Positions 7,922 through 16,686 of a stretch of 64,000 bases of DNA are shown in pieces. A program made the position numbers and the translations under genes. This stretch comes from Caulobacteraceae bacterium (GTDB taxonomy: Bacteria > Pseudomonadota > Alphaproteobacteria > Caulobacterales > Caulobacteraceae): the NCBI GenBank assembly GCA_003164925.1, contig PLRV01000018.1:3291-67290 (forward strand). Reading direction: 5' to 3'. The notes under the pieces were generated by a model. It was not told the origin of the DNA, made no database searches, and was given only the letters and a program-made list of their open reading frames with translations. The first letter of the stretch is position 1, and the number at the start of each line of letters is the position of its first letter.

Positions 7922-9304
7922 ATGGCCGACTACGATTACGATCTCTTTGTCATCGGCGCGGGTTCGGGCGGCGTGCGGGCGGCCAGGCTCGCCGCGCTGT
8001 CGGGCGCCAGGGTAGCCGTGGCCGAGGAGGACCGTGTGGGCGGCACCTGCGTGATCCGCGGCTGCGTGCCCAAGAAGCTGATGGTCTACGCCTCGGAGTT
8101 CTCCCACGTCTTGGCTCAGGCTGAGGGCTACGGTTGGTCCAAGGCGGACAGCCGTTTCGATTGGGCCAAGTTCCTGGCCGCCAAGGACGTGGAGATCGGC
8201 CGGCTATCGGGCATCTACGCCTCCAACCTAGCCAAGGCCGGCGCCGACCTAGTGCACGCCAAGGCGCGCCTGATCGACGCCCACACCGTCGAGCTGGTCG
8301 GCAAGCACAAGACGGTCACCGCCGACACCATCCTGATCGCCACTGGCGGGCGCGTGTCCATTCCCGACAACCTGCCGGGCATCGAGCATGCGATCACCTC
8401 CAATGAGGCCTTCCATCTGGAAGCGCTGCCCAAAAGCATCGTGGTGGTGGGCGGCGGCTATATCGCGGTGGAGTTCGCCGGCATCTTCAACGGCCTCGGC
8501 GTGGAAACCACCCTGGTCTACCGCGGCCCCAACATCCTGCGCGGCTTCGACGAGGACGTACGCTCGCACCTGTCCGAAGAGATTGAAAAGCGCGGGATCA
8601 AGCTGATCGTCGGGACCCAGCACACGAGCATCGAGAAGACCGATGCGGGCCTGGTTAGCCGGCTGGACAACGACGTGACCTTGACCACGGACCAGGTGAT
8701 GTTCGCCACCGGGCGCGCGCCCTACGTCGAGGGCCTTGGCCTGGACAAGGCGGGCGTGGCGTTGACCGAAAAGGCCGCCGTCGCGGTGGACGGTTATTCG
8801 CGCACCAATGTGCCCAACATCTACGCCGTGGGCGATGTCACCGACCGCATCAACCTGACGCCGGTGGCGATCCGCGAGGCCGCCGCCTTCGCCACCACAG
8901 TTTTCGGCGGCAAGCCGACCCAGTTCGACCATGAGCTGGTGCCGACCGCGGTCTTCTCCCAGCCGCCGGTGGGCTGCGTGGGCCTGACCGAGGGCCAGGC
9001 GCGTCACCGGACCAAGAATGTGCACATCTACATGACCAAGTTCCGGCCGATGAAGGAGGCCTTCTGGAACGGGACGGAACGCATGTTGATGAAGCTGGTG
9101 GTGGACGGCGACACCGACGTGATCCTGGGTTGCCACATTGTGGGGCACGAGGCGCCGGAGATGATCCAGCTTGCCGCCATCGCGGTGAAGATGGGCGTGA
9201 CCAAGGCCGAATGGGACAACACCTGCGCTCTGCACCCCACCATGGCCGAGGAGCTCGTCACCATGCGCGAGAGGGTGACGCCTATGCAGACGAGTATGGC
9301 CTAG
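7922..9304 (+). CDS. gor: Glutathione-disulfide reductase
   Basis: A 460-residue flavoprotein disulfide reductase. The FAD-binding GAGSGGVRAA motif is at residues 12-21, the redox-active pair Cys43/Cys48 in GGTCVIRGCVPKKL, the NADPH-binding GGGYIAVEFAG near residue 178, and the dimer-domain LHPTMAEE with the catalytic His-Glu pair near the C-terminus. The CVIRGC spacing and long GxGxxG loops match bacterial glutathione reductases (about 450-460 residues) rather than lipoamide dehydrogenase (CLNxGC). The ATG at 7922 has GGAG seven bases upstream; a TTG 12 bases earlier is not needed. It probably forms part of the glmU-rpiA transcription unit (76-base gap). Confidence 0.95.
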   Translation: MADYDYDLFVIGAGSGGVRAARLAALSGARVAVAEEDRVGGTCVIRGCVPKKLMVYASEFSHVLAQAEGYGWSKADSRFDWAKFLAAKDVEIGRLSGIYASNLAKAGADLVHAKARLIDAHTVELVGKHKTVTADTILIATGGRVSIPDNLPGIEHAITSNEAFHLEALPKSIVVVGGGYIAVEFAGIFNGLGVETTLVYRGPNILRGFDEDVRSHLSEEIEKRGIKLIVGTQHTSIEKTDAGLVSRLDNDVTLTTDQVMFATGRAPYVEGLGLDKAGVALTEKAAVAVDGYSRTNVPNIYAVGDVTDRINLTPVAIREAAAFATTVFGGKPTQFDHELVPTAVFSQPPVGCVGLTEGQARHRTKNVHIYMTKFRPMKEAFWNGTERMLMKLVVDGDTDVILGCHIVGHEAPEMIQLAAIAVKMGVTKAEWDNTCALHPTMAEELVTMRERVTPMQTSMA

Positions 9305-9371
9305 GCGGGCATCCATAATGCCGCATGCGCTTCGGTTTGCCCAAATCGGGCGCCCGAGTTAGACCAACGGC

Positions 9372-9767
9372 ATGGGGAATCGGCGTCATAGATTCTGGAC
9401 CGGCCGAAACGGCATTGCCGTATTTTTGGCTTGCCTTGCGTTCGCGCTCAGAATCGCCATTCCCGCCGGATACATGGTGGACGTCGGGACGGATCACGGT
9501 CCTTCCATCGTGGTTTGCACCGGCCAGGGCCCGCTTACGGTTCACCCGGCAAAAACCGGCGCCCCCGCGCAAAAGTCGACCAACGATATGCCGTGCGCCT
9601 TTGCGGGGCATGGCGGGGCCGCTTTATCCGCAGCAGCGCCGGAACTGCAGCCATCGGCTTTGGCGGCTTACGATCCCCATATCTCGCCGCCGAGGCCGGA
9701 CCTTGCCCCAGGGCGGGGCTTGGCCGCGCCGCCGCCGCCGCTTCGAGGTCCGCCCGCGCTTCTTTGA
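9372..9767 (+). CDS. DUF2946-like exported small protein
   Basis: A 131-residue protein with one N-terminal hydrophobic segment (AVFLACLAFALRIAIPAGYMV) followed by ICTG-type VVCTGQGPLTV, a Cys-containing MPCAFAGHGG segment and a Pro-rich tail. This order matches DUF2946 proteins as I remember them: short proteins with conserved Cys residues often found near copper or other metal transport genes. No enzymatic motif is seen. It is followed 74 bases later by a secreted CxCxC protein, and the two may act together; that link is inference. Confidence 0.65.
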   Translation: MGNRRHRFWTGRNGIAVFLACLAFALRIAIPAGYMVDVGTDHGPSIVVCTGQGPLTVHPAKTGAPAQKSTNDMPCAFAGHGGAALSAAAPELQPSALAAYDPHISPPRPDLAPGRGLAAPPPPLRGPPALL

Positions 9768-9841
9768 TGATCCTCAGCATCACGCCTTGCGCGTGAGTTC
9801 TGCGTCGCCGCGCGCGACGTCATCAATGGAGCAACAACACG

Positions 9842-10783
9842 ATGATCTCTTTTATGCGCCGCTTTGCGGCTCTGCTCGCCATTGCCGCGGGCCTTCTTTC
9901 CATGACCCCAGGCCTTGCCCTCGCCTGCGCCTGCGGTTGCGGCGTGTTCGATGTCGGCGCCAGTTCGCTGTTCCCTTCGGGCCTCGGCGGAAAAGCCTTC
10001 GTCGAATACGACTTCATGGACCAGAACCAGAACCATAGCGGCTCCAGCGCCGCCCCAGCGGCGGATAACGGCGACAAGGAAATCAAGACCGACTTCGTCA
10101 CCTTCGGCGCCCAGTACATGTTCAATCACGATTGGGGCGTCATGGCCGAAGCGCCCGTTTGGGACCGCTTCTTTGCGACCGAAAATGATGCGGGCTCCGG
10201 CGTGAATAACTTCGATCACACGGCCATCGGAGACATCCGGTTGCGAGGTATGTACACGGGCTTTTCCCACGACATGTCTACTGGCGTGACCTTTGGGCTG
10301 AAGTTGCCGACGGGCGACTGGCGTTATCCAAACTTTGACCGTGACACCGAGATCGGCACCGGCAGCACCGACCTGCTCCTTGGCGCCTTCCATCGCGGCG
10401 CGCTGACCAAGGACAACAGTTTCAGCTATTTCGTCCAAGGGCAGGTTGATCTGCCGATGGCCGGTCAGGGCGGCTACATCCCCGGTGACGAGTTCGATGG
10501 AGCGATCGGCGCGCATTACAACGGCCTGACGGCCGACAACGGCAAGCTGACGATCTCGCCCATCGCCCAGATGCTGGTGTCCTTGCGAGCCAGCGATCGA
10601 GGGCTGAACGCCGATCCCGCCGACAGCGGCTATTCGCGCCTGATCTTCTCTCCAGGTGTGGAGGTCGCAATGGGCGATTGGGCTCTGTACGGGGACGTCG
10701 AAATTCCCATCTTTCAATACTACAATGGCGATCAACTCGCCGCGCCCTACGCCGTCAAGGTGATCCTAAGTCACGCGTTTTAG
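9842..10783 (+). CDS. Outer-membrane beta-barrel-like protein with CxCxC motif
   Basis: A 313-residue exported protein. Residues 1-27 form a signal peptide (RFAALLAIAAGLLSMTPGLAL), immediately followed by ACACGCGVFDVG, three cysteines spaced CxCxC at the mature N-terminus. The rest is rich in alternating hydrophobic strands and Gly/Asp turns (GVMAEAPVWDRFF, FGLKLPTGDWRYPN, SYFVQGQVDLPM) and ends in aromatic Phe, like small transporter-type barrels of the phenol-degradation MetA-like group. Preceded by a GGAG ribosome binding site and by the DUF2946-like gene. I do not assign a substrate; metal binding at the cysteines is a guess from the motif. Confidence 0.65.
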   Translation: MISFMRRFAALLAIAAGLLSMTPGLALACACGCGVFDVGASSLFPSGLGGKAFVEYDFMDQNQNHSGSSAAPAADNGDKEIKTDFVTFGAQYMFNHDWGVMAEAPVWDRFFATENDAGSGVNNFDHTAIGDIRLRGMYTGFSHDMSTGVTFGLKLPTGDWRYPNFDRDTEIGTGSTDLLLGAFHRGALTKDNSFSYFVQGQVDLPMAGQGGYIPGDEFDGAIGAHYNGLTADNGKLTISPIAQMLVSLRASDRGLNADPADSGYSRLIFSPGVEVAMGDWALYGDVEIPIFQYYNGDQLAAPYAVKVILSHAF

Positions 10784-10784
10784 G

Positions 10785-10827
10785 GCGCGTTCCGAAAAGT
10801 GGGAGCCGGTTTTCGGATAAAACGCGC
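10785..10827. repeat. Two-part inverted repeat in the intergenic region
   Basis: Two nested arm pairs, GCGCGTT/AACGCGC outside and CCGAAAA/TTTTCGG inside, sit two bases after the stop codon of the preceding gene. It resembles intergenic palindromes that are common in alphaproteobacterial genomes (from memory, not searched). It could form a stem-loop in RNA of either strand. Confidence 0.6.
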
Positions 10828-10843
10828 GCCAAAGTAAAGATGC

Positions 10844-10883
10844 TATAGCAGGCCGCGATTCCAAGAAATCGCGGCCTGCTATA
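10844..10883. terminator. Strong 17-bp hairpin, possible terminator
   Basis: TATAGCAGGCCGCGATT (10844-10860) is followed after six bases by its exact reverse complement (10867-10883). There is no T-run on either side, so intrinsic termination is uncertain. Placement behind the outer-membrane protein gene and before the DAHP synthase gene fits an end-of-transcript structure. Confidence 0.45.
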
Positions 10884-11062
10884 GAAGCGTCCTTTGAACC
10901 GATGCGGTGCGAACCGTCATTCCTTGACCGCCGCCTTCAGACAGGTCAGGGCGATCTTCGGGGCCTCTCGTCGTCCCAAGCCGGGCCGCCGCTGGGTCGG
11001 CCTGAGCATTTTGCCAAGCCCGGCGCATTGCGTTAAAAGCCGCGCCTCTTAATTGAGTGCCC

Positions 11063-12442
11063 ATGATGAGCGAACGCTGGACGCCCGCGTCCTGGAGATC
11101 GAGCCCTGCCCTGCATATCCCGTCCGACTATCCGGACGCGGAGGCGCTGACCCGCGTGGAGGAAACCCTGCGGGTCATGCCGCCGTTGGTGTTCGCCGGC
11201 GAAGCGCGCCGTCTGAAGTCGCTGCTGGGCGATGTGGCGGCGGGCAAGGCCTTCCTGCTGCAAGGCGGCGACTGCGCCGAGAGCTTCAAGGAGTTCACTG
11301 CGGACAATATCCGCGACACTTTCCGCCTGATCCTGCAGATGGCGGTGGTGCTGACCTTCGCCGGAGGCAAGCCGGTGGTGAAGGTGGGCCGCATGGCCGG
11401 ACAGTTCGCCAAGCCGCGCTCTTCGGCCGTGGAAACCCAGGACGGGACCACTCTGCCTTCCTATCGGGGCGACAATATCAACGGCATGGAGTTCGAGGAA
11501 GGATCGCGCACGCCCGATCCGGAACGGCTGTTGCGCGCCTACAACCAGTCCGCGGCCACGCTTAACCTGCTGCGCGCCTTCGCCAACGGCGGCTACGCGG
11601 ACCTGAACAACATCCACAAGTGGACGCTGGGCTTCGTGGACGGCAGCCCGCAGGGCGAGCGCTACCGCGCCCTGACGGACAAGATCTCCGAAACCCTGGC
11701 CTTCATGCAGGCCATCGGAGTGAACCCGAACACCTATCCGGGCATGCATCAGGTGGAGTTCTACACCAGCCACGAGGCGCTGCTCCTGGGCTACGAGCAG
11801 GCGCTGACCCGCGTCGATTCCACCTCGGGCGACTGGTACGATTGCTCCGCTCACCTGTTGTGGATCGGCGAGCGCACCCGCCAGCTCGATCATGCCCACG
11901 TGGAGTTCATGCGGGGCGTCAAGAACCCCATCGGCCTGAAGGTCGGCCCTACGCTGGAGCCGGACGATCTGATGCCGCTGATCGACGTGCTCAATCCCGA
12001 CAATGAGCCCGGCCGCCTGACCCTGTACGGCCGCTTCGGCGCCGACAAGATCGCCGCGCGCTTGCCACGCCTGCTGGCCGCTACGCGGCGCGAGGGCCGG
12101 GCCGTGGTGTGGGCGACCGATCCCATGCACGGCAACACCTTGACCGCCTCCAACGGCTATAAGACCCGGCCATTCGACCGTGTGCTGTCGGAGGTGAAAA
12201 GCTTCGTGGAGATCGCCCGCGCCGAGGGCGTGCATCCCGGCGGCGTGCACCTGGAAATGACCGGGCAGAACGTCACCGAGTGCTTGGGCGGCGCGCGGGC
12301 CCTGACCGAGACCGACCTGGCCGACCGTTACCACACTCATTGCGATCCGCGCCTGAACGCCGAACAGGCGCTGGAGCTGGCGTTCCTGGTGGCCGAGAAG
12401 CTCAAGGAAGGCCGGCTGGAGGACTTGAAGGCGGCGGTCTAA
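11063..12442 (+). CDS. aroG: Class II 3-deoxy-7-phosphoheptulonate synthase (DAHP synthase)
   Basis: About 459 residues, catalysing condensation of phosphoenolpyruvate with erythrose 4-phosphate, the first step of the shikimate pathway. Class II (plant/Mycobacterium type) features are clear: [12 protein letters not shown] with the metal-binding Cys, [71 protein letters not shown] and [15 protein letters not shown]. The start is one of two adjacent ATGs (11063 or 11066); an in-frame GTG two codons earlier is also possible, and no strong ribosome binding site decides. Monocistronic as far as visible. Symbol usage for class II enzymes varies. Confidence 0.95.
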   Translation: MMSERWTPASWRSSPALHIPSDYPDAEALTRVEETLRVMPPLVFAGEARRLKSLLGDVAAGKAFLLQGGDCAESFKEFTADNIRDTFRLILQMAVVLTFAGGKPVVKVGRMAGQFAKPRSSAVETQDGTTLPSYRGDNINGMEFEEGSRTPDPERLLRAYNQSAATLNLLRAFANGGYADLNNIHKWTLGFVDGSPQGERYRALTDKISETLAFMQAIGVNPNTYPGMHQVEFYTSHEALLLGYEQALTRVDSTSGDWYDCSAHLLWIGERTRQLDHAHVEFMRGVKNPIGLKVGPTLEPDDLMPLIDVLNPDNEPGRLTLYGRFGADKIAARLPRLLAATRREGRAVVWATDPMHGNTLTASNGYKTRPFDRVLSEVKSFVEIARAEGVHPGGVHLEMTGQNVTECLGGARALTETDLADRYHTHCDPRLNAEQALELAFLVAEKLKEGRLEDLKAAV

Positions 12443-12619
12443 TTACGGTCCCGGCAGTCTCAATGTCAGCGCCGCGCCGATGAGGAGCGCCCCCACGGCG
12501 ACGAGCGATGGAACCGTCAGTCCGCCGGTGATCTGAGCCACCTGACCCGCGAAGATCGGGCCGACGATCTGGCCGAAGCTGAAGCCGGCGGCCATCTGCG
12601 ACCGGGCGCTGGCCCGGAT
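12443..12619 (-). pseudogene. C-terminal remnant of an MFS transporter (YbfB/YjiJ-like)
   Basis: On the minus strand a stop at 12443-12445 closes an open stretch back to an in-frame TAG at 12620-12622. It reads SQMAAGFSFGQIVGPIFAG, then a hydrophobic helix TVPSLVAVGALLIGAALTL, i.e. the last two membrane segments of a major facilitator transporter with the FGQ-x-GP loop typical of YbfB/YjiJ-type members. Everything upstream of this piece is missing: the next 45 bases lead directly into the neighbouring gene. Only about 58 codons are left, so it is a dead fragment. It could also be expressed as a 50-residue peptide from the ATG at 12595, but nothing supports that. Confidence 0.65.
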
Positions 12620-12663
12620 CTATAGGCCATCCCCGGCCGTCGGTCAGCCCGAGGCGGGCGGCC

Positions 12664-13551
12664 TCAGACGTTGAGGATCCAGCCCTCTTCCAGGGCCGCC
12701 GCGCGGACATCCTCCGGCAAGTCCTTGGCCGGGGCGAAGGCCGCGCCCAGCTTGCCGGTCTCGTCCAGCTTGGCGATGCGCTCCGCAACGCCGCGGGCCA
12801 GGGCGTGCTCCTTGGTCTCGCCCGGCGCCAGGGCGAAGGGGCCTAGCCCCAGCATGACCTCGGCCGCGACCAGCTCCACGCCGTCCAGGTCCGCCGGCTT
12901 GATCTCGGCGAAGCCGGTTTCGAACGGCCAGACCTTCATGGCCTCGCCGCGCGCCTTCTTCAGACGGCGCACCATGGGAATGCCCAGGATCGCCTGGGGC
13001 CCCGAGGCGCCCGCGTAGTACAGCTTCCACGGCGACGGCCCCTTGACCGCCAGGTCCGCCTGGCGGAACTCGGGCAGGTCGCCCGGCCCATGTTCATGCG
13101 CGCGCTTGGGCTGCAGGGTGGTCAGGGTGTCGCGCGGCGGGCAGCCCCAGAAGGGAAAGGGCCCGCCCGTGGTGCGGCGGTTGATCTCGGCGCCCACGCC
13201 GAACCGGTTGTTGGTGTTGTCGGCCTTATCCTTGACCCTGTGGTCCAGAAAGTCCCACACCGCGCTCCAGGGCGCGCCCTCCAGTTTGAGCGCCGCCGCC
13301 AGGCCTTGTGGGAATCCCAAGGGGAAGTCCAAGCCCAGGAAAGCGCGCTCGCCCCGCTTCTTCAGGTCGTCCAGGATCAGGATCAGACGTTTTTCCGCCT
13401 CGGCCCGCGTGGGCAGCACGAAGCTCTCGAACGCCAGGCGGAAGCGTACGTCGCGCTTGAGCACGCCGATCAGGACGCTGTCGGAGCCCGCGCCGGGCTT
13501 GGTCGCCGCGCTCCAGTCGACGATCACATAGGCGTTGAATAGGCGGGCCAC
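12664..13551 (-). CDS. Conserved protein with RNase-H-like/DUF429-type N-terminus
   Basis: About 295 residues. The GTG at 13551 has GAGGGA seven bases upstream and gives MARLFNAYVIVDWSAATKP; an ATG at 13578 would add nine residues. The opening VIVDWSAA, the strand FLGLDFPLGFP and the block NTNNRFGVGAEINRR are characteristic of a conserved proteobacterial family, sometimes annotated as cobalamin or molybdopterin biosynthesis related; those labels rest on weak evidence. The D-W-S and D-F-P-x-G motifs resemble the nucleic-acid or metal site of RNase-H-like folds (DUF429). No cobalamin genes are nearby. Function not established. Confidence 0.75.
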   Translation of the reverse strand: MARLFNAYVIVDWSAATKPGAGSDSVLIGVLKRDVRFRLAFESFVLPTRAEAEKRLILILDDLKKRGERAFLGLDFPLGFPQGLAAALKLEGAPWSAVWDFLDHRVKDKADNTNNRFGVGAEINRRTTGGPFPFWGCPPRDTLTTLQPKRAHEHGPGDLPEFRQADLAVKGPSPWKLYYAGASGPQAILGIPMVRRLKKARGEAMKVWPFETGFAEIKPADLDGVELVAAEVMLGLGPFALAPGETKEHALARGVAERIAKLDETGKLGAAFAPAKDLPEDVRAAALEEGWILNV

Positions 13552-13766
13552 GGCAGGTTCCCTCAAGGGTGGGCGCATCTATCCTATGCGATGGCCCAGC
13601 GGAAAGCCCCAACAGGGCTCTCGCGCGAGAAATTTGACGGCAATCCCGAGCACGCCTGGGACGAGCACGCAACAATGCGTGAGAAATCGTGATCAGCTTG
13701 GCCTTGCGCCGAGGGCCTCGCCCAGACACTTTTGCCGCCGCGTTGCAGCATGAACTTGGCCTTGAA

Positions 13767-14690
13767 ATGAGCGACCTTAAAGCTGGCGTCGTGGGCGCCG
13801 GGGTATTCGGCGGCTATCACGCCCACAAATACGCGTCCCTGGCCGGTGTCGAACTGGTCGGGATTCTCGACGGCGATCCTGCCCGCGGCGGCGCCTTGGC
13901 GGACAAGCTGGGCGCCAAGGCCTTCACCGATATGGACGCCTTCCTGGAGGGGCTGGACGTGGTGACAATCGCCGCCCCGGCCAGCGCCCACGCCGCCATG
14001 GCCTCGGCGGCTCTGCAGCGCGGCGTTCACGTCTACGTGGAAAAGCCCATTGCGCTGGACGTGGCCGACGCCGAGGCGCTGGTCGGTCTGGCCGAGGCGC
14101 GCGGTCTCGTGCTCGCCTGCGGCCACCAGGAGCGCGCCATCTTCCGCGCCATGGGCCTGTTGGATGCGCCTCAGACGCCCGTGCGCATCGAGGCGGTGCG
14201 CCGCTCGTCCTTCTATCCGGGGCGGGGGACGGACGTGTCCTGCGGCCTGGACATGATGATCCACGACTATGATCTGGCCCTGGCGCTGAACCCGTCGGCG
14301 CCCGCGCAGGTCAAGGCCTCCGGCCGCATCGCCCACGGCCCGCACCTGGACGAGATCTTCGCCGAAGTCGCCTTCGCCGACGGCATGGCGCTGACGGTGG
14401 ACGGCTCGCGCCTGGACGAGGGGCGTAAGCGCTCCATGAGGATCGTCTACCCCTCCGGCGTGGTGGACCTGGACTTCATGGCCAAGACTTTTTCCAACGA
14501 TACGGGTTTCGCTCTCGACCCCAACTATGCCGAGACGCAGGACGGCAAAGATCCGCTCGGCGCCAGCGTGCAGGCCTTCCTCGCCGCCGTGCGCGGGGAC
14601 GCGGCGCGCCCGCTGGTGACCGGCGCGGAGGCGGCGCGGGCGCTGGACCTGGCGTTGCGGGTCGAAGATGCCGCCCTGGCCCATCCCTAG
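13767..14690 (+). CDS. Gfo/Idh/MocA-family NAD(P)-dependent oxidoreductase
   Basis: About 307 residues. The N-terminal Rossmann fold shows GVVGAGVFGGYHAHKYA near residue 8 and the family signature VYVEKPIALD (EKP carrying the catalytic Lys) near residue 92. The C-terminal domain has MMIHDYDLAL, the usual substrate-side His-Asp region. The family oxidises or reduces sugars, inositols and related molecules; the HDYD variant and GHQERAIF loop do not identify the substrate. A start at 13689 is possible but would add 26 residues before the nucleotide-binding fold, so ATG 13767 is used. It stands alone upstream of ilvD (87-base gap). Confidence 0.85.
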   Translation: MSDLKAGVVGAGVFGGYHAHKYASLAGVELVGILDGDPARGGALADKLGAKAFTDMDAFLEGLDVVTIAAPASAHAAMASAALQRGVHVYVEKPIALDVADAEALVGLAEARGLVLACGHQERAIFRAMGLLDAPQTPVRIEAVRRSSFYPGRGTDVSCGLDMMIHDYDLALALNPSAPAQVKASGRIAHGPHLDEIFAEVAFADGMALTVDGSRLDEGRKRSMRIVYPSGVVDLDFMAKTFSNDTGFALDPNYAETQDGKDPLGASVQAFLAAVRGDAARPLVTGAEAARALDLALRVEDAALAHP

Positions 14691-14780
14691 GCGGCCCCGC
14701 CGTCTGGCATTGGCCGTTCAATGGGCTTATGTGAGCGGCGGTCCTGCCATGCAGGACAGGACTGATCGCCAGGATTTGTG

Positions 14781-16634
14781 ATGCCCCCCTTTCGTTCCCG
14801 AACTTCCACTCACGGCCGCAACATGGCCGGCGCCCGCGGCCTGTGGCGCGCCACCGGCATGAAGGACAGCGACTTCGGCAAGCCGATCATCGCCGTGGTC
14901 AATTCCTTCACCCAGTTCGTGCCGGGCCACGTGCATCTGAAGGACCTCGGCCAGATGGTGGCCCGCGAGATCGAACGCGCGGGCGGCGTGGCCAAGGAGT
15001 TCAACACCATCGCCGTGGACGACGGCATCGCCATGGGCCACGACGGCATGCTCTACAGCCTACCCTCGCGCGAACTGATCGCCGACAGCGTTGAATACAT
15101 GGTCAACGCCCATTGCGCCGACGCGATGGTCTGCATTTCCAATTGCGACAAGATCACCCCGGGCATGCTGATGGCGGCCATGCGGCTGAACATCCCCGCC
15201 GTATTCGTCTCGGGCGGGCCGATGGAAGCGGGCAAGGTGGTGCTCAAGGGCAAGGAGATCGCCATTGACCTCATCGACGCCATGATCGCGGCGGCCGACG
15301 ACAAGGTCACGGATGAGGAGGTCCAGGTGATGGAGCGGTCGGCTTGCCCGACCTGCGGCTCCTGCTCCGGGATGTTCACCGCCAATTCGATGAACTGCCT
15401 GACCGAGGCCTTGGGCCTCAGCTTGCCCGGCAACGGCTCGGTCCTGGCCACCCATGCCGACCGCCAGCGCCTGTTCCTGGAAGCCGGCCACGTGATCGTG
15501 GACCTGGCCCGTCGCTACTACGAGCAGGACGACACAAGCGTGCTGCCGCGTTCGGTCGCCAGCTTCAAGGCCTTCGAAAACGCCATGAGCCTGGACATCG
15601 CCATGGGCGGCTCGACCAATACGGTGCTGCACCTGTTGGCTGCGGCCATGGAAGGCGGCGTGCCCTTCACCATGGACGACATCGATCGCCTGTCGCGCAG
15701 GGTGCCGTGCCTGTGCAAGGTCGCGCCCGCCAAGAGCGACGTGCACATGGAGGATGTCCACCGCGCGGGAGGCATCATGGCCATTCTGGGCGAGTTGGAT
15801 AGAGCGGGCCTGCTGCACACCGACCTGCCGACCGTGCACGCCCGCACTCTGGGCGAGGCCATCAACCGATGGGACATCCGCCAGAGTAACAGCGAGGCGG
15901 TCACCACCTTTTACAAGGCCGCGCCCGGCGGCGTGCCGACCCAGGTCGCGTTCAGCCAGTCGCGCCGTTGGGACGAGTTGGATCTCGACCGTGAGGCCGG
16001 CGTGATCCGCGACGCCGAGCATGCCTTCTCGAAGGACGGGGGCTTGGCGGTCTTGTTCGGCAACATCGCCCTGGACGGATGCATCGTGAAGACCGCGGGG
16101 GTCGACGATAGCAACCTGACGTTCCAAGGACCGGCCAAGGTCTACGAAAGCCAGGATGACGCCGTCTCGGCCATCCTGACCGGCAAGGTGACGGCAGGCG
16201 ACGTTGTGGTGATCCGCTACGAGGGACCTCGCGGCGGACCGGGCATGCAGGAAATGCTGTATCCGACCAGCTATCTCAAATCGAAGGGCCTTGGCAAAGC
16301 CTGCGCCCTAATCACCGATGGCCGTTTTTCGGGGGGCACTTCCGGGCTGTCGATCGGCCACGTCTCGCCCGAGGCGGAGGAGGGCGGCGCCATCGCCCTG
16401 GTGGAAGACGGCGACCTGATCCAGATCGATATCCCCAACCGCAGAATCGAACTGGCCGTCGCCGAAGATGAACTGGCCAGGCGCAGAGCGGCGATGGAAG
16501 CGAAAGGACCGGGCGCCTACAAGCCCGCGGACCGCCAGCGGACTGTCTCCTCGGCCCTGAAAGCCTATGCCGCTTTCGCCACCAGCGCGGCCAAGGGCGC
16601 GGTGCGGGACGTCTCCAAATTCGAGTCGCGCTAG
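14781..16634 (+). CDS. ilvD: Dihydroxy-acid dehydratase
   Basis: A 617-residue Fe-S enzyme for the third common step of valine/isoleucine biosynthesis (and pantothenate). It begins [20 protein letters not shown] as in the long E. coli-type enzymes, with [13 protein letters not shown], the Fe-S ligands in [10 protein letters not shown] and [25 protein letters not shown] and the C-terminal [23 protein letters not shown] lies six bases before the ATG. The TAG stop at 16632-16634 lies at the very edge of a dispersed palindromic element (16631-16686), so the element may supply both the stop codon and the 3' hairpin. Confidence 0.97.
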   Translation: MPPFRSRTSTHGRNMAGARGLWRATGMKDSDFGKPIIAVVNSFTQFVPGHVHLKDLGQMVAREIERAGGVAKEFNTIAVDDGIAMGHDGMLYSLPSRELIADSVEYMVNAHCADAMVCISNCDKITPGMLMAAMRLNIPAVFVSGGPMEAGKVVLKGKEIAIDLIDAMIAAADDKVTDEEVQVMERSACPTCGSCSGMFTANSMNCLTEALGLSLPGNGSVLATHADRQRLFLEAGHVIVDLARRYYEQDDTSVLPRSVASFKAFENAMSLDIAMGGSTNTVLHLLAAAMEGGVPFTMDDIDRLSRRVPCLCKVAPAKSDVHMEDVHRAGGIMAILGELDRAGLLHTDLPTVHARTLGEAINRWDIRQSNSEAVTTFYKAAPGGVPTQVAFSQSRRWDELDLDREAGVIRDAEHAFSKDGGLAVLFGNIALDGCIVKTAGVDDSNLTFQGPAKVYESQDDAVSAILTGKVTAGDVVVIRYEGPRGGPGMQEMLYPTSYLKSKGLGKACALITDGRFSGGTSGLSIGHVSPEAEEGGAIALVEDGDLIQIDIPNRRIELAVAEDELARRRAAMEAKGPGAYKPADRQRTVSSALKAYAAFATSAAKGAVRDVSKFESR

Positions 16635-16686
16635 AGCCGGATGACTTCTATCGAAGTCTGAATCCAGCTCTACATATTTGAATCTA
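16631..16686 (-). repeat. Half copy of a dispersed palindromic element
   Basis: The palindrome AGAGCCGGAT...ATCCAGCTCT (16633-16671) with inner arms GACTTC/GAAGTC, followed by ACATATTTGAATCTA, is the reverse complement of the right half of the elements at 37843-37946 and 53766-53869. The left palindrome of those copies is absent. The stop codons of ilvD (plus strand, 16632-16634) and of the facing gene (minus strand, 16684-16686) both lie inside it. A bidirectional termination role is possible. Confidence 0.85.

Noticed and set aside
9668-10735. Minus-strand frame opposite the CxCxC barrel gene
   Set aside because: The plus-strand frame has a signal peptide, ribosome binding site and barrel-like pattern; the opposite translation is low complexity.
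10917-10963. Short minus-strand peptide-like frame after the barrel gene
   Set aside because: About 15 codons that look protein-like but with nothing before them; too little to call a remnant.
15060-16127. Long antisense frame opposite ilvD (355 codons), and similar long frames opposite glmU, gor, secDF and uvrA
   Set aside because: Such frames arise in GC-rich genes because stop codons are rare; the translations are low-complexity His/Gly/Arg-rich sequence with no motifs, while the other strand shows well-known proteins.
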